From Globodera rostochiensis (Eukaryota; Nematoda; Chromadorea; Rhabditida; Heteroderidae): a DNA stretch of 64,000 nt. Each line of letters starts with the position of its first letter. Position 1 is the first letter of the stretch. The stretch covers positions 2,480,001 to 2,544,000 of the forward strand of contig JAEVLN010000010.1 of assembly GCA_018350325.1 (NCBI GenBank), given 5' to 3'. The translations under genes and the position numbers were made by a program. The notes under the pieces are model-generated. The model was not told where the DNA came from. It searched no databases and was given only the letters and a program-made list of their open reading frames with translations. Positions 53,201 to 64,000 of the stretch are shown piece after piece.

Positions 53201-56200
53201 TAATTATTTTGGCCTGAATTATTTGTCTCTCAGATTTTTTGATAAAATCCACACAACATTTCGGAGTGAGCTAGGTAAAATCATCACAGAGACTTAATTT
53301 TAATCGCCGCATTGGGCGGGATTTGATCCACACAAAAAGTTATAATGATGAGACAAGAGACACAACCACTGCGCCACAAACCGTAACAATTTCTCTTTGC
53401 TTTTTTAACCCATAAAGAAAGCAAGTTTGAAATGAGAAAACTAAAGACCTGACGGGATTGGGGGGATCCCGTCGGGATTTTGTCGGGGTTCAGTTGCATT
53501 AAATGTGGATTTTTGTAAAGTTGGCCGGGATCGGGATTTTTGGTAAAAACCGGGAGCGGGATCGTAAAAGCCGGGATCGGGATCAGCATGTTGAACCGGG
53601 ATCGGGATTTTGGCTTTTCAAAAACCGGGATAATTCCGCCCGATCCCGACCGGGATCCCGATCCCAGCCAACTCTGGATTTTGGGATTGGGCCGGTCCTG
53701 AAAAATGGCTGGTCCTCTAGTTAGAGACATTGTTGCTTTTTTTTAGTAAAAAAATAAAAAGTTAAATTCTAAATCAATTTCTCCGGATGGACCTGCTGTC
53801 GTTGAAGTCCGTAGAACGCGTTGAGCAACACGAGTTGGATGAGCAGAAGAGTGGCAGTGATATGGCATCGGTCCATCGATGGATGGCATCCTGGCATGGC
53901 ATATTTGATCGGTTCGCCTTTTGATCGGATCGGCTTCATCAGCAAAGTGATCAGCAAGCCGATTAGCAGACAAATCAATGCAATCAAAGCGCCAAGGCGA
54001 AACTGGGCGTAGACGAAGGCAGAAGAGAAAGGCTGAAAATAAGAAAAAATACTTAAAATTGTGGCAAAAATTGTTGAAGAAAAAAGATTAAAAATATTAA
54101 AAAGCGAAAAATTATTAAAAAGAAAATTTTGAGAATGAAAAAATTAAAATATGAAAAGCTAAAATATTAACTGGTATTAAGCCAAATTAGAAGCAAATTC
54201 AGAAAGGGGTTAAATTGAAATGAGTTAAAAACCATCATAACATATCCCCATCCCTCAGTCAAGCATGCATGCATGCAGTGCATGAAAGAAGCGTTCCAAT
54301 CGCTTTCAGCAACGTGCACTGCATGCCTGCATGCCCGAGGAGCGAAGGGAGGGAAGAGATCAAAGAACAAATGTACCCAAAATGTAATGGAATATTTTAT
54401 AGAGTCAATAAAGTTTTAAAAAACACTTAACATCAACAAAAGATTTGAAACAATGAATTAAGAGAATTATGTATGAGACGCTAACACGGGGACAATTCAA
54501 TGTCAGATGTTTGTATGAAAAATTCAAAAATTGCAAGAATAACATTTGCAAAAAAAATAAAAAAATAATCTTGAATAAAACAAAGTTGGTTGTTTTTTAA
54601 TTCATTAAGAAAAAGATAAGCGATTTGAGTTTTTAAAAAGTTTTCTATTATTTAATTCGTGGCAATAAAACACATTTTTTTTGAGCCAGTTCAAATCGCT
54701 TTGTTTTTTCCCAGTTTCTTGAAGTGGGACGGACAAAAAAAAATTGTTTTTGTTGAAAAACTCGGGTTAATAAAAACTCAAAAATCTGCATTTATATGGT
54801 GAGAATCTGGGACTTTTTTTTGTTCCAGGAAATCCCGAGAAGCCTGATTTTTTTATTTGATAGACTATGAAAATAAAACAAAAACAAATAGCGGGCAAAA
54901 AAAAATCGCACAACGCCAAAATTAAATAATCATCCACATCAGCGCGAGAGAGAATAAAATTGATCCCTTAAACTTGAGAAAAAAACAATTTTTTTGTTTA
55001 AAGAGATTAAAAACGTCTGTTTAAAAAAAATTTAAATTAAAAACAATTAATTACAACACAATTTGAATTTCATCAAAATCAACGTGAAAAATAGTTTTAA
55101 ATTTAAAAATAAAAAGGATAATTAAAAGAATATATATTAATAATAAAAACTTAAAAATCCCATTTTTACCAATTCGTTGTTGTCCCAACCATCCACCGCA
55201 TCATTTGTCATTCCGTCCTCAAAGTCGGCCAACACCGTAAAATGGGTGTTCATCCGGCGGCATTCGCATACTGTATGTGTACGGTTCCGTTCCTGAAGGG
55301 TGCAACCGGCATCGGCACCAGCAGCGGAAGCTAATTTGTCTGCCGTCTCGGGTTCAAGCTGTTCAGTGTTGGTGACGACAAACTTTGAGTTGTCTGAATC
55401 CCACCATGCACATCTAAAATATGACGCAACATTTTTGTTTTCAAATTTGGCGTACTGACGACCGAATCCAGACCGGCCCGAATACAAACCGGGACTTTAA
55501 AGTTTAAACTTAACCGATTCTGACAAATTAAAAACCATTCGAAATTTATTGTCAAGATGAAGCTATATTAGATCAAAAAAGTTATGGCCAGAAAACATAA
55601 AATAAGTTTAAAAAACCCGATTTTTGGGGTTTGAGACTTGTCCAATGCAAAGCTTTAGCTTTTGTTTAAACCAAAAAATGAAAGTTCCAAAATCTACCTC
55701 GGCTCTCCAATCATTTTGCGATGCGGTATGTTCAGTGATGGATCGTCGTTCCGAAAAGTGATCAAAATCGGACGCTGCAGACTGATCCGATGCTGACGTG
55801 GCCCGATCAGTTTGCCGTTCATTGGCACAACAGCGAAGCCGACCAATTTGGCAATGGCATGCGTTTGTACCAGTCGAGGGTGACGATGGTGCACAGGAAA
55901 TGTGCCGTTGTTGTTGCCAAGCAAAAAATTGACCATCGAATGGTCCCATGCCGTGTAGAACACGTTGGCCAAGTCTGCTAAGCACTCAGAAAATTAAAAA
56001 ATCCCTTGTACCTAATTAAAATTCCAAAAAACTTTGCCAAAACCTTTTGCATTCCATTTTCGTCAAAGGTATATTTAATTGACCAATATTAAAAATTTGA
56101 ATGTTAGTCCTACTACCTTGGCCATACAAATGGAGTGCCTCCCGTGGCAACAGTACAGTATCAAAATCTTGCCGGTACAGACTCATCGACGGGAATGGCA

Positions 56201-59200
56201 CATAGTCGTAGATGCTCGCCTTAAAATTACAATATAACATACTAATAAATATGGTAGTTCTTTTAGATATCAAAATTTTTTTTTATAATTATGTGCCTGA
56301 TTTTCCTCACCTGTGCCACCTCGGTGATCAGCGTTGGTTCGGCCAGCAAACTTTCAGAGCCACCACTTTTTGGCCAACCGGGCAACGGCAACAGAAGTGC
56401 CAATGTTTGGGGAACCGTCTGCAGCAACTGTGCCGCCAAATGTCGACGCTGATCAATGCTCAGATCAATCCAAGCCGGACGCTGATTGGAACGCAACAAA
56501 TGGCCAATTGTGTCGATGATCAACTGAATTTGTGTTCTCTTTTTTGAATCATCCCCGCAATCTGTGGGCGGTCTCGACCTCGTGCATACCTTGACAAACT
56601 CCAGCATTTCTTGCTGCAGTTTGGTCCGCTTCTCCTGCTGTTGCACGTCAAGCATGCTTGCAGCCGTTGCTGATCCCTTGCCGAATGCCCGGTCGCGCCC
56701 TTTTTTGGCCATGCCCGCGAGCAGTTCGGCCACAACACGTGCGTCACCGCCGAACAAGCGCTCTGCGCGCCGGACTTGCTTGTACGTTTCGCGCAGTGTC
56801 TCTAACCATGCGACACGACGCTCATGCGCCGATTCGAGACTAAATTTTGTTTAGAATATTAAATTAATCATAAAATCATTATTACCCCGTCTCATCTTCC
56901 AAATCCTCGCGCAACTCGCGCGCCCAGTCCGAAATGCATTTGGCCAAGTTCGGCCCATCCATCGGAGTCCAGCGCTTCGTCTTTGCCGAGCAGTGCCAGT
57001 CGGCGTGACCGCGCGTGCCCGGCGGGCATGCCACGCGCACCGTTTGCCCGTAGGCAGTCGTGGGCCAGTTCAACTCGCGCTCTTGACGCGCCGAACATCC
57101 GCCAGTAATGCTTAAACTGGTGAATTTTAAACTTTTTAAAATTGATTTTTTTTTTATACATTTTTTCTGTTGGCCCATTTCGACCGACGTCGTCCCCAGC
57201 ACCTTTTGGCACAATTGCCGTTGTATTAGTTGTTGCTGCCGATGCCGCAATTGTTGAAAGAGTTGTTGTTGAGGTTGTTGTAGTTACTAAATTTTAAATT
57301 TATTCAATTTTATTTTTCAACCTCCACCACCAAACAAAAATAATTTAATTACGAACCAAAACAGTTTTTACCAAGCAACTTAGACTTAAATAACAAATTT
57401 TTCTTGCTCATTCATTAAAAAAATTTGTTGTTCCAATTATAAAAATATTTCAGATTCATGGTAACCTATTCGCAAAAAATTATATAAATCCTACCCCTTT
57501 TATACATAAACATTAAAAAGTTGAAAAATTATCAAAATTTTGATCACCTTCACCAACCAACCAAATACAGTACATTCAATCACATTTTAAAAGCAATGTT
57601 AGACGCGAAGGTATACGGTAATTTTTGCAAGTCCAAACTATTGTAATTCCCAAAATTTTATGCGCTATTGGTCTTTCTGTCTGTCTCTGTATTCATTTGT
57701 TTTGGCCGGCCCGATCACTACCGTATACGAACACGCTAAACACGCAAAATCGCCAATAATTTGATCATTTTCAAATTGTTGAAACCAAAAATTTGTTGAA
57801 GCGAAAACCTTTTGTCGGAACACACTCATAACCGGCCTCCAAATACTTGCTGGTGTCGTTGCATATGTCGCCGAACACCTCCACGTTGGCCTGCACCCGG
57901 CACTCCTGGTGATGATCACAACTGTGCAAAAAATAATGGTGTCGAAAAGCAACAACAAAAGAAAAAAAACGAAGCGCCAAACACTAATTTCTAATGGATT
58001 CAAACATAATAAATTTCAAAAATTTTTGGCAAAATGTAAAAATTTGTTCAAATAATTTTCAAAAAAAAAAATTATGTTCGAATATTCCAATAAATTAAAA
58101 TAGCAGTGCAGCAACTCAATTAATAATAACTAAATAAACATTGCGTTATATAACAAAGAGAAAAAAAGTTGCAGAATATGAGAGAAAGTTGTTAATAATT
58201 AAAACATCACGCCAAAACATAATGCCAAACACCACGCCATATTTGCAAAGAAACCAAAAATTTGAAAGCAAAAAACGGGCTGACATTTTACGTTTTTTTC
58301 ACCTCGGACGCATCCGTAAACAGCGTCGAGGTATTTAGGGGTGCCAAGGCATTGGTCCCCGCCAAAATCGACTGGGAAAGTGGCCCAATTGACGGGCAAC
58401 ACGCACCGCTGGCGGTGCTCGCACCTAAATTTTTTGGCTTTGAGAGTTTTGCAAAAATCTCAAAAAATTTCAATATATTTAAATTCCAAGAATTTTACGA
58501 TAATTTTCTTATATTTTTTACAAATTCACTATTTTAAATGCTTATTTTGATGTGTTTAAATTTTTAGTAAACCAAAAGAATAACTTACAAGTTCAGAAAT
58601 ATAATACAAAATAAATTTTTGTTTTTATTTTTAAAACTTTCATTATTTCCTTCACTAATTCAGTTGGGGCCACCCTAATTAGTGTTCTCGAAAATCCCCC
58701 GGGGCAAAATGAGAAGCTAAAAGCACAAAACTAATTCAAAATTCAATTATACACAACTCCCAAATTTTGGCACTTTTAATTAGGACAAAGGAAAACAAAG
58801 GCTCCCCCACTAACAGTGAGATTCAAAAATATTTGCTTTTACAAAAAAAAATTGATATTTAAAGTTGCATGAATTGAAAGAAATTTATCGCAATTTTTGT
58901 TTGTTTAAAAGTCTTTTGTATACAATAATCAAGTTTTTATGTAAAAATTTGTTTATTTTTATTTAAAACCCCGTAAATTTTCTTTTAGTTGGTCCCCAAG
59001 GCTTACAACAATTTCCAAAATCCATTTTCAGAAAGGCGCTTTATGTCCCTATATATAAAGCCAGTCAGCGGGAGATGTCCCCGAGGAGCCTCTAATTAGA
59101 AGCATTTTGCACTTCTGGCCGCCAAAATTCCTCTTTCCAAAATGCATTAGTGTTGTGCCATTTTGGCCGCGCGGATCCGTTCCAATTCGATGCGCTTCAA

Positions 59201-61620
59201 AGGCCAAAACATTTTGCGGCCAAATCCATTAACCGGATTGAGGCGCCAAAATGCAATGTGAACAACCAAATTGATCCATGGCCAAAGGCATAAAATTAAT
59301 TATGCAACGAATTGTAAATTTACTAAAAAAATAAATTTGAAAATAATTCAAAATTTAGTTGATTGGTGTCAAAATAAATGTGATGCTTATTTGATTTGGT
59401 CCAAAAACAAAAATTCAGAATCTAATGCGGTTTGATTTCAAAAACAAAAATTCAAAATCTAATGAGGACTATGGCATCACCAAAATTCGAAAATTATTAA
59501 ACAAAATCAAACAAAAAAAAACTTCAGATTTAAGGTATTGGTGAAAACTTCAGATTTAAGGTATTGGTGACGAGTTTGAATACTACCGTATGCGTTGACC
59601 AAAATCCACACATTGAATAAAGAAAAAATCTAGTCTCGCTAGCTGAAATCCAGTATTTGGCTTAAATTTACTACAATCAGGCTTAGAACAGGCTCGAGTC
59701 GGCTTGTTCCCATCCGAACACTTTTTGGAAATTTATTTTGGTACCCTGACTAATTTTGAGGTCCCCGCCCGATCAAAAAAATGTCCCCGGTAGTTAGCAG
59801 TGCTGGGCACAAACTTTGGAAATTTGTTGTGTCAAAAAGTGTTGCAATTATCACCAATTTTAATATTAAAATAAAGATTAATAATTTTTAACCCACACAA
59901 TTCATTTTTGCATTTTTCTTTTCAACACCTTTACAAATTGTTCTCTGTGCCCTCAAAGTCCTTCAACCCCGCCGGCGGACTGCTATAAAATAAAGTAATT
60001 TGAGTAAATAATGGCCACTTGATGAGAGTCCTAACCCCCCACCCCCCCTCCCCCCACTTTTTTTTTGTTGCTCGCCACACACACACACAAATTTTCTATT
60101 CACGATAAAACGCACAATTTGGGCTTAAATTGCACTCCGATGATGGGACAAATTGAATCGGGCTTTAGGAAGCCCTAATAAAAAGTCTTTTGGGGGATTC
60201 AAATTTCGTTGAGAGATTAATTAGCTGCTTGATATTTTTTAAAAATTAAATTTAAGAAAAACGATAGTTTTTCCTCGGAAATTAAATCTTTCACATTCTT
60301 AAAAAAAAATTTCGCATCGACTCCAAAGTGTCAGGATCACAGATTTAATATCTCGCGAGATCCCGAGAAATTCTGAATTTTAAAACAAATTTATTAGTTT
60401 TTGTTTATTCAATAAAAACTGTCTTATCCCTGCAATTATGTGCCATTATGCTCTTATACTGACGCCAAATCCACCTGGCCCTGGACAAATTTTGGCCCTC
60501 CAAAAATGTGTTAGTCGTTCCATCCGTGAGGAAAATGCATTAATGTGCAGGCAGGTCATCCATGGGCTAATCCAAACCGGGAATTGGTGGGTTTAAGCCA
60601 TGGGCTTATCCCAAAATTTTGGCACATTTTGTCACTGTAATCATCCAGGTGTAAATTCTTGAAAATTTTCCAAGAATTTAGATAAATTTTCAATTGTTAA
60701 TTTTTGTTCAAGTGTAAAAACAATAATTTTAATTAAATACTAATTGTTCAAACTGTTAGTGTACTTCTTTTTTGTTGCTTGGGTTAACTCTTTTTTCCCA
60801 TTATTTGTTCAAGAACACACTTCCAATCCATCATAAATTCATCAGTTTTTTGGGCCCAAATCTTCGTCGTCTAAGTAAGTGGCAGGCAATGTGAGGAGTA
60901 ATCTGAGCCTCTCCTGGCCAATTTCCTCGTCTTCATCGGTAAATTATACCCCTCCCGTTTCCCCCGAGGGGAGGGAAAGGATGAAAGATGCAATTATTGG
61001 GCGAATTGAGATGGTGGCAAAAATGGCTGCTATTAAATAGTCCGTTTATATTGCCCGGATGAATGGAGAAATTGCGCAAATTCGGTTGTTTTTTTTGCAT
61101 AAGATGAAGGAGGTTCGGCGAAAAAAGAGAATTTGGAAAAGAAGCGATGGTAACGCTTTAAGAGAGAGTTAGGAATGGAAAGAATTTTAAATCGATTGAT
61201 CAATTGAATGATCGGAAGAAACCAAATAAAATTTTCTTTGATCAATAAAAGAAGCTCATTCATAAAGACCAAAGAGCATGAATGATCTGATCCGTCAGAG
61301 AGTAGTAGGATTCAGTGACCGGATCGATCATGATCAGCTTAAATGCCCAATCATGATCATTCAACTTGCGATCAGAATCAGATACACAGATCAGATCATG
61401 ACCAAAAAACATTCTTGGCTACCGTAAAACGCGTCACCGTACCTCGCCCGCAGCACGTCAATTGTCCGTTTGTTTTCGCACTGCGTGTTGATGTTCAAGT
61501 GCATTGCCGGGTTGCAAGTTTGCAGGGAGAAACGGCCAAAGTTTGCCAAATGGACGACAATTTCATGTTGCGGTGGACAATGCAGCGACGCGAGCCCGCC
61601 CTCACACACGAGCACAGTGA
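50273..61620 (-). CDS. lat-1: Latrophilin-type adhesion GPCR, first exon(s) not found
   Basis: Adhesion receptor at the plasma membrane. Exons from the 5' side: 61443-61620, then 58303-58424 or 57809-57921, then 57160-57286, 56886-57110, 56311-56839, 56117-56219, 55698-55977, 55170-55413, 53793-54032, 52993-53167, 52667-52878, 52306-52611, 51662-51961, 51301-51460, 50838-51068, 50603-50785 and 50273-50526. All phases agree. Domains in order: SUEL lectin (VLVCEGGLASLHCPP ... FGDICNDTSKYLEAGYECVP), Thr-rich linker, hormone-receptor motif (GGCSARQERELNW...DWHC), GAIN, a GPS motif with CAWW, GC and CEC but no HLT/HLS triad (CECRRMNTHFTVL), seven helices (LGALIALICLLIGLLITLLM first), and a long tail. 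The tail includes YEEYATIPYDDR and a Met-Asp-Leu-rich end resembling C. elegans LAT-1. The signal-peptide exon must lie above 61620. About 1,290 residues are recovered. Confidence 0.95.
53275..53735. mobile_element. GGGATCGGG-repeat element with tRNA-like unit in a lat-1 intron
   Basis: Arrays of CGGGATCGGGATTT end in GATCCCAGCCAACTCT, the terminus of the 4172-6105 family. A tRNA-like unit lies near its other side (53316-53382). The left end is undefined. Confidence 0.6.
53316..53382 (-). repeat. tRNA-like Pol III promoter unit
   Basis: The minus strand reads TGTGGCGCAGTGGTTGTG (A-box-like), then after about 30 nt GGATCAAATCCC (B-box-like). The A-box part matches that at 4601-4612 (TGGCGCAGTGGTT). 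No full cloverleaf. Confidence 0.5.
54268..54341. repeat. GCATGC-rich hairpin in the intron between GPS and first helix of lat-1
   Basis: GCATGCATGCAGTGCATGAAAG is followed after a short loop by CTTTCAGCAACGTGCACTGCATGC, giving an imperfect stem of about 25 bp that stands out in an AT-rich intron. Could be an element end, a structured RNA or a recombination-prone site; nothing else supports a choice. Confidence 0.45.
58425..61442. other. Large lat-1 intron, no other gene seen
   Basis: Holds a two-copy tandem repeat (AAACTTCAGATTTAAGGTAT at 59520-59572), a GC-poor body, a short C-rich/CACA stretch at 60035-60090, and a TGATC-rich patch at 61290-61400. No coding segment is supported. Confidence 0.5.
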
Positions 61621-64000
61621 CTGTAATTTATTGAAATTAAAAATGGAATTGTATAAATAAATCCTTAAATTAAAAAAATTTAAAAATTATATGTTAGCAT
61701 TGAAAATAAATTTTTTTAGCATAGTATACCTAAATGCAAAATAAATATATAAAATAATTTATTTTTTTCCCATCTAAAATTATACGACAAATTTCGGGTC
61801 ATCAATTTTTAAAAATAAAATAAAATACTCATTTCTTAATTTTTATTTCTAAATTTATACCCCTCAAATTTTTTTGTTGCTTTTAATTCTTTTGAAAATT
61901 ACTATAAACAAAAGTCAAAAATTTTCTTTTGAAAGACCCCACAACCATCTCGCCCATTGTTGTCCATGCAAAAAAAAAACTTTTTCATTAGGGTGACCCC
62001 CCCAACGCCGCACCCTTTTAAAGATGATGAGGGCGACCAAATAAAGAGTACTCTGAATAAAGAAGATCATCCCAAAACTATAATTTGCATGTATCAAATT
62101 TCAAGAAGACAGAAAAATAATTTTTATAGGCCTATAATTTTAGTTTTTCAATTTTATTTGATGAGAATAATGATGAAACAATGTGAATGTTTGAAAATGT
62201 TTGGCCACTTTTGCCGACACCATTTCAAAATTTTGGGTTTCGGTCCCGAGCTAAGCTTTCACGCGTTCACAGACAATCCCGGTACCGGCCGAGTGACTAA
62301 ATTTCCCCAAAAATTTAGGGCCGACTAACAATTCTATTATTTATAAAAATATAAAAAATTTTAAATTCTCACAACTTTTTTTGCTTCCAAATTACAATAA
62401 TCTAAGAGGGTTGTTTCGAATTTTAAAAATTGCAACATTTTTTCCATTTTCAGCAGGTTGTCTATGTCCCCTGGGCCTTTTCTCTTTTTCGGATTCCCCC
62501 TGACTTCCCCTAATCTCTCTCTCCGGGGGTTGGGTCACCGCATTCATTCATTGTCTCCCACTGTGTTCTGTTCGTTTCTCCCCCCGTCATATTCACATCA
62601 TCACCACAGTTTGATGGGTTCGGCATGATCTTTTTTATGTATTTGGTCGGTGCCCATCATGGCGATGATGTGATGATGAAAGGGGCGATGCCGAAATGGG
62701 GGGACGGACACACACACACATCCCATAATGGACAGGGCGGGCATGTGCCACCAAATGCAGCTTCTTTCTAGGCCTCGGAGACAAGCCGATAAAATCCATA
62801 AACCTAGCAAAAAACCCCATTAAAAATTAAATTTTCAAAAATATAAAATCCCCAATTTACTTTGACGGTTTGGTCTGCTAAGTTTCTTTTTCCAAAAATT
62901 TATAATTTTTTTAAACAGTACATAAATTGAATAAAATTTATCAATTTTTAATAGGATAAATACCGTAAAAATAATTTAAACAGCTTCTTTATACAGTAAC
63001 TAAAAAGTGTGTGTGGGCTTTGTGGTCGGCATCAAAAGCCGAAAAAAGGTGGCCCTCTTGAACTGTCGAGAGTCTTGAGCGTATGCACTCATGTAGAGCT
63101 ACCTAACTAACGGAGAACATCGAGCGGATAATCCGTTGTGAAAACATTCGGGCCAATTTGGTCTCAAAATCATAACTGTGGCGGGGAACCTTTATGTTTT
63201 TAAAAGCATGTAAAATACGGAAACTGTTTAATTTGAAAATTTAAGAACTATTTTTTATTTTCATTTTATTCTTTGATTTAATTTAGGGTGGGCACCCCGA
63301 TCCCGTCTCCGACCCCGCAAATTTGGGGGATTTCCCCGCCCCGACACGTCTACCCCCAAAAACCCCGACCCCGCATTTCTCAACCCCGACATCGGAGGGG
63401 GGGGGGGCACCCTAATTTAATTTAAAAAATTAAGTTATAAATATTTAAATGTAATTTATTTCTAATTTCTTTAAATTTTAATTACAATTTTTCTTTCTTA
63501 ATCTATTTCCTATAACCTATCCCTGATCTTTGGTTCAAATAATTCAATGTGAGAAAATCATCAAAAGCCCGCCTTTCTCCAATTCCAATTGTGTCAAATT
63601 GAATTTGAATAGAAATCGGAGAAATTTGTCGGAAGATGGGAAAATGTTAAACAAAGGTGCAGTGAATCCAAAAATTTACAATAACATTTTGTGAATGTTT
63701 GTGCCTTTGTGGCCCGATGTACACCGGTGTCGACAGATTGCCAAACATTTTGCAAAATTTAAATATTATGCAAATTTTCTGTCTTCTGCACAATATTCTC
63801 TTGCAAAAATTTACGCATTTTTTCAAATTAATTTCCACATTTTTTGTTTCCAATTTAGATTAATATGTATTATCCCATCTCCAATTATTGGTCATTCATT
63901 ACCAAACCGTAAATAAATCATCAAAAAATCGGATAAAATGACCTCAGGGGAATATTGCTGTGTGGGCTGATGGTAAATCCTTTAAATATAAATCCCAGCA
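61621..64000. other. 5' region of lat-1, first exon not resolved, plus a short miniature element
   Basis: No signal-peptide exon could be chosen for lat-1; a hydrophobic minus-strand start near 62810 (MLGLWILSACLRG) is one weak candidate. A miniature element lies at 63289-63414. Confidence 0.35.
63289..63414. mobile_element. Short miniature element with CCCCGACCCCG core
   Basis: Left AGGGTGGGCACCCCGA and right GGGGGGGCACCCTA are loosely inverted. The flanks TTTAATTT and ATTTAATT are similar, fitting a target duplication of about 8 bp. Core of repeated CCCCGACCCCG. Confidence 0.6.

Noticed and set aside
59520..59575. Tandem repeat as satellite DNA
   Set aside because: Only two copies of about 26 bp; too short to call.
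62600..62820. lat-1 signal-peptide exon near 62.6-62.8 kb
   Set aside because: Hydrophobic start is weak, no convincing donor in phase with the exon at 61620, and the region is CACA/ATG repeat-rich.

Overview
The window looks like nuclear DNA from a nematode, most likely a plant-parasitic cyst nematode (Globodera/Heterodera type). This is an inference. It rests on a latrophilin gene (lat-1) whose domain order and C-tail motifs match the nematode gene, a serpentine receptor of the Srt family, an ET-like cysteine-rich surface protein, a decayed copy of what I recall as an F-box-type family expanded in cyst nematodes, very short introns, several GC-AG introns, and an unusually dense load of small hAT-type DNA elements. 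No bacterial features (operons, Shine-Dalgarno sites) are present. Gene models were built by hand from splice phase and family motifs; no search was run.

Layout. (1) 0.2-11.6 kb, + strand: an 11-exon gene for a predicted secreted protein of about 458 residues with no family I recognise. Its introns are packed with nested elements, and an intact-ended hAT element with an exact 8-bp target duplication sits inside its last coding exon. (2) 12.3-15.9 kb, + strand: a compact housekeeping block with mitochondrial ribosomal protein L24 (C-terminal part), mitochondrial tRNA threonylcarbamoyltransferase (OSGEPL1/Qri7), and a small predicted secreted protein. (3) 17-27.7 kb, - strand: a two-finger C2H2 protein, a small tail-anchored coiled-coil protein, and a lysosomal alpha-mannosidase (GH38) of more than 25 exons. 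(4) 28-33.5 kb: mostly elements plus a decayed F-box-type gene. (5) 33.6-36.2 kb, + strand: a clean ten-exon gene for a two-module, ET-like cysteine-rich surface protein. (6) 36.2-49.3 kb: a tandem segmental-duplication array built from the 3' end of the ET-like gene, an Srt receptor gene, a small secreted six-cysteine gene and the 3' end of lat-1. Most copies are fragments; one intact Srt receptor and one intact small secreted gene remain. (7) 50.3-61.6 kb, - strand: lat-1 from lectin domain to C-terminus, apart from the first exon(s). (8) 61.6-64 kb: intergenic or 5' intron sequence.

Points that stand out. Three introns in three unrelated genes lack any AG acceptor and are bounded by a direct GGTG repeat, yet removing each restores the exact reading frame and family motif. 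lat-1 has two same-phase exons that each encode the second half of the single lectin domain, so they are candidates for mutually exclusive splicing. The lat-1 GPS motif has lost the His-Leu-Thr/Ser cleavage triad. A hairpin module of about 26 nt recurs at about eleven places inside elements with unrelated ends. tRNA-like Pol III promoter units recur inside hAT- and mariner-type miniature elements.
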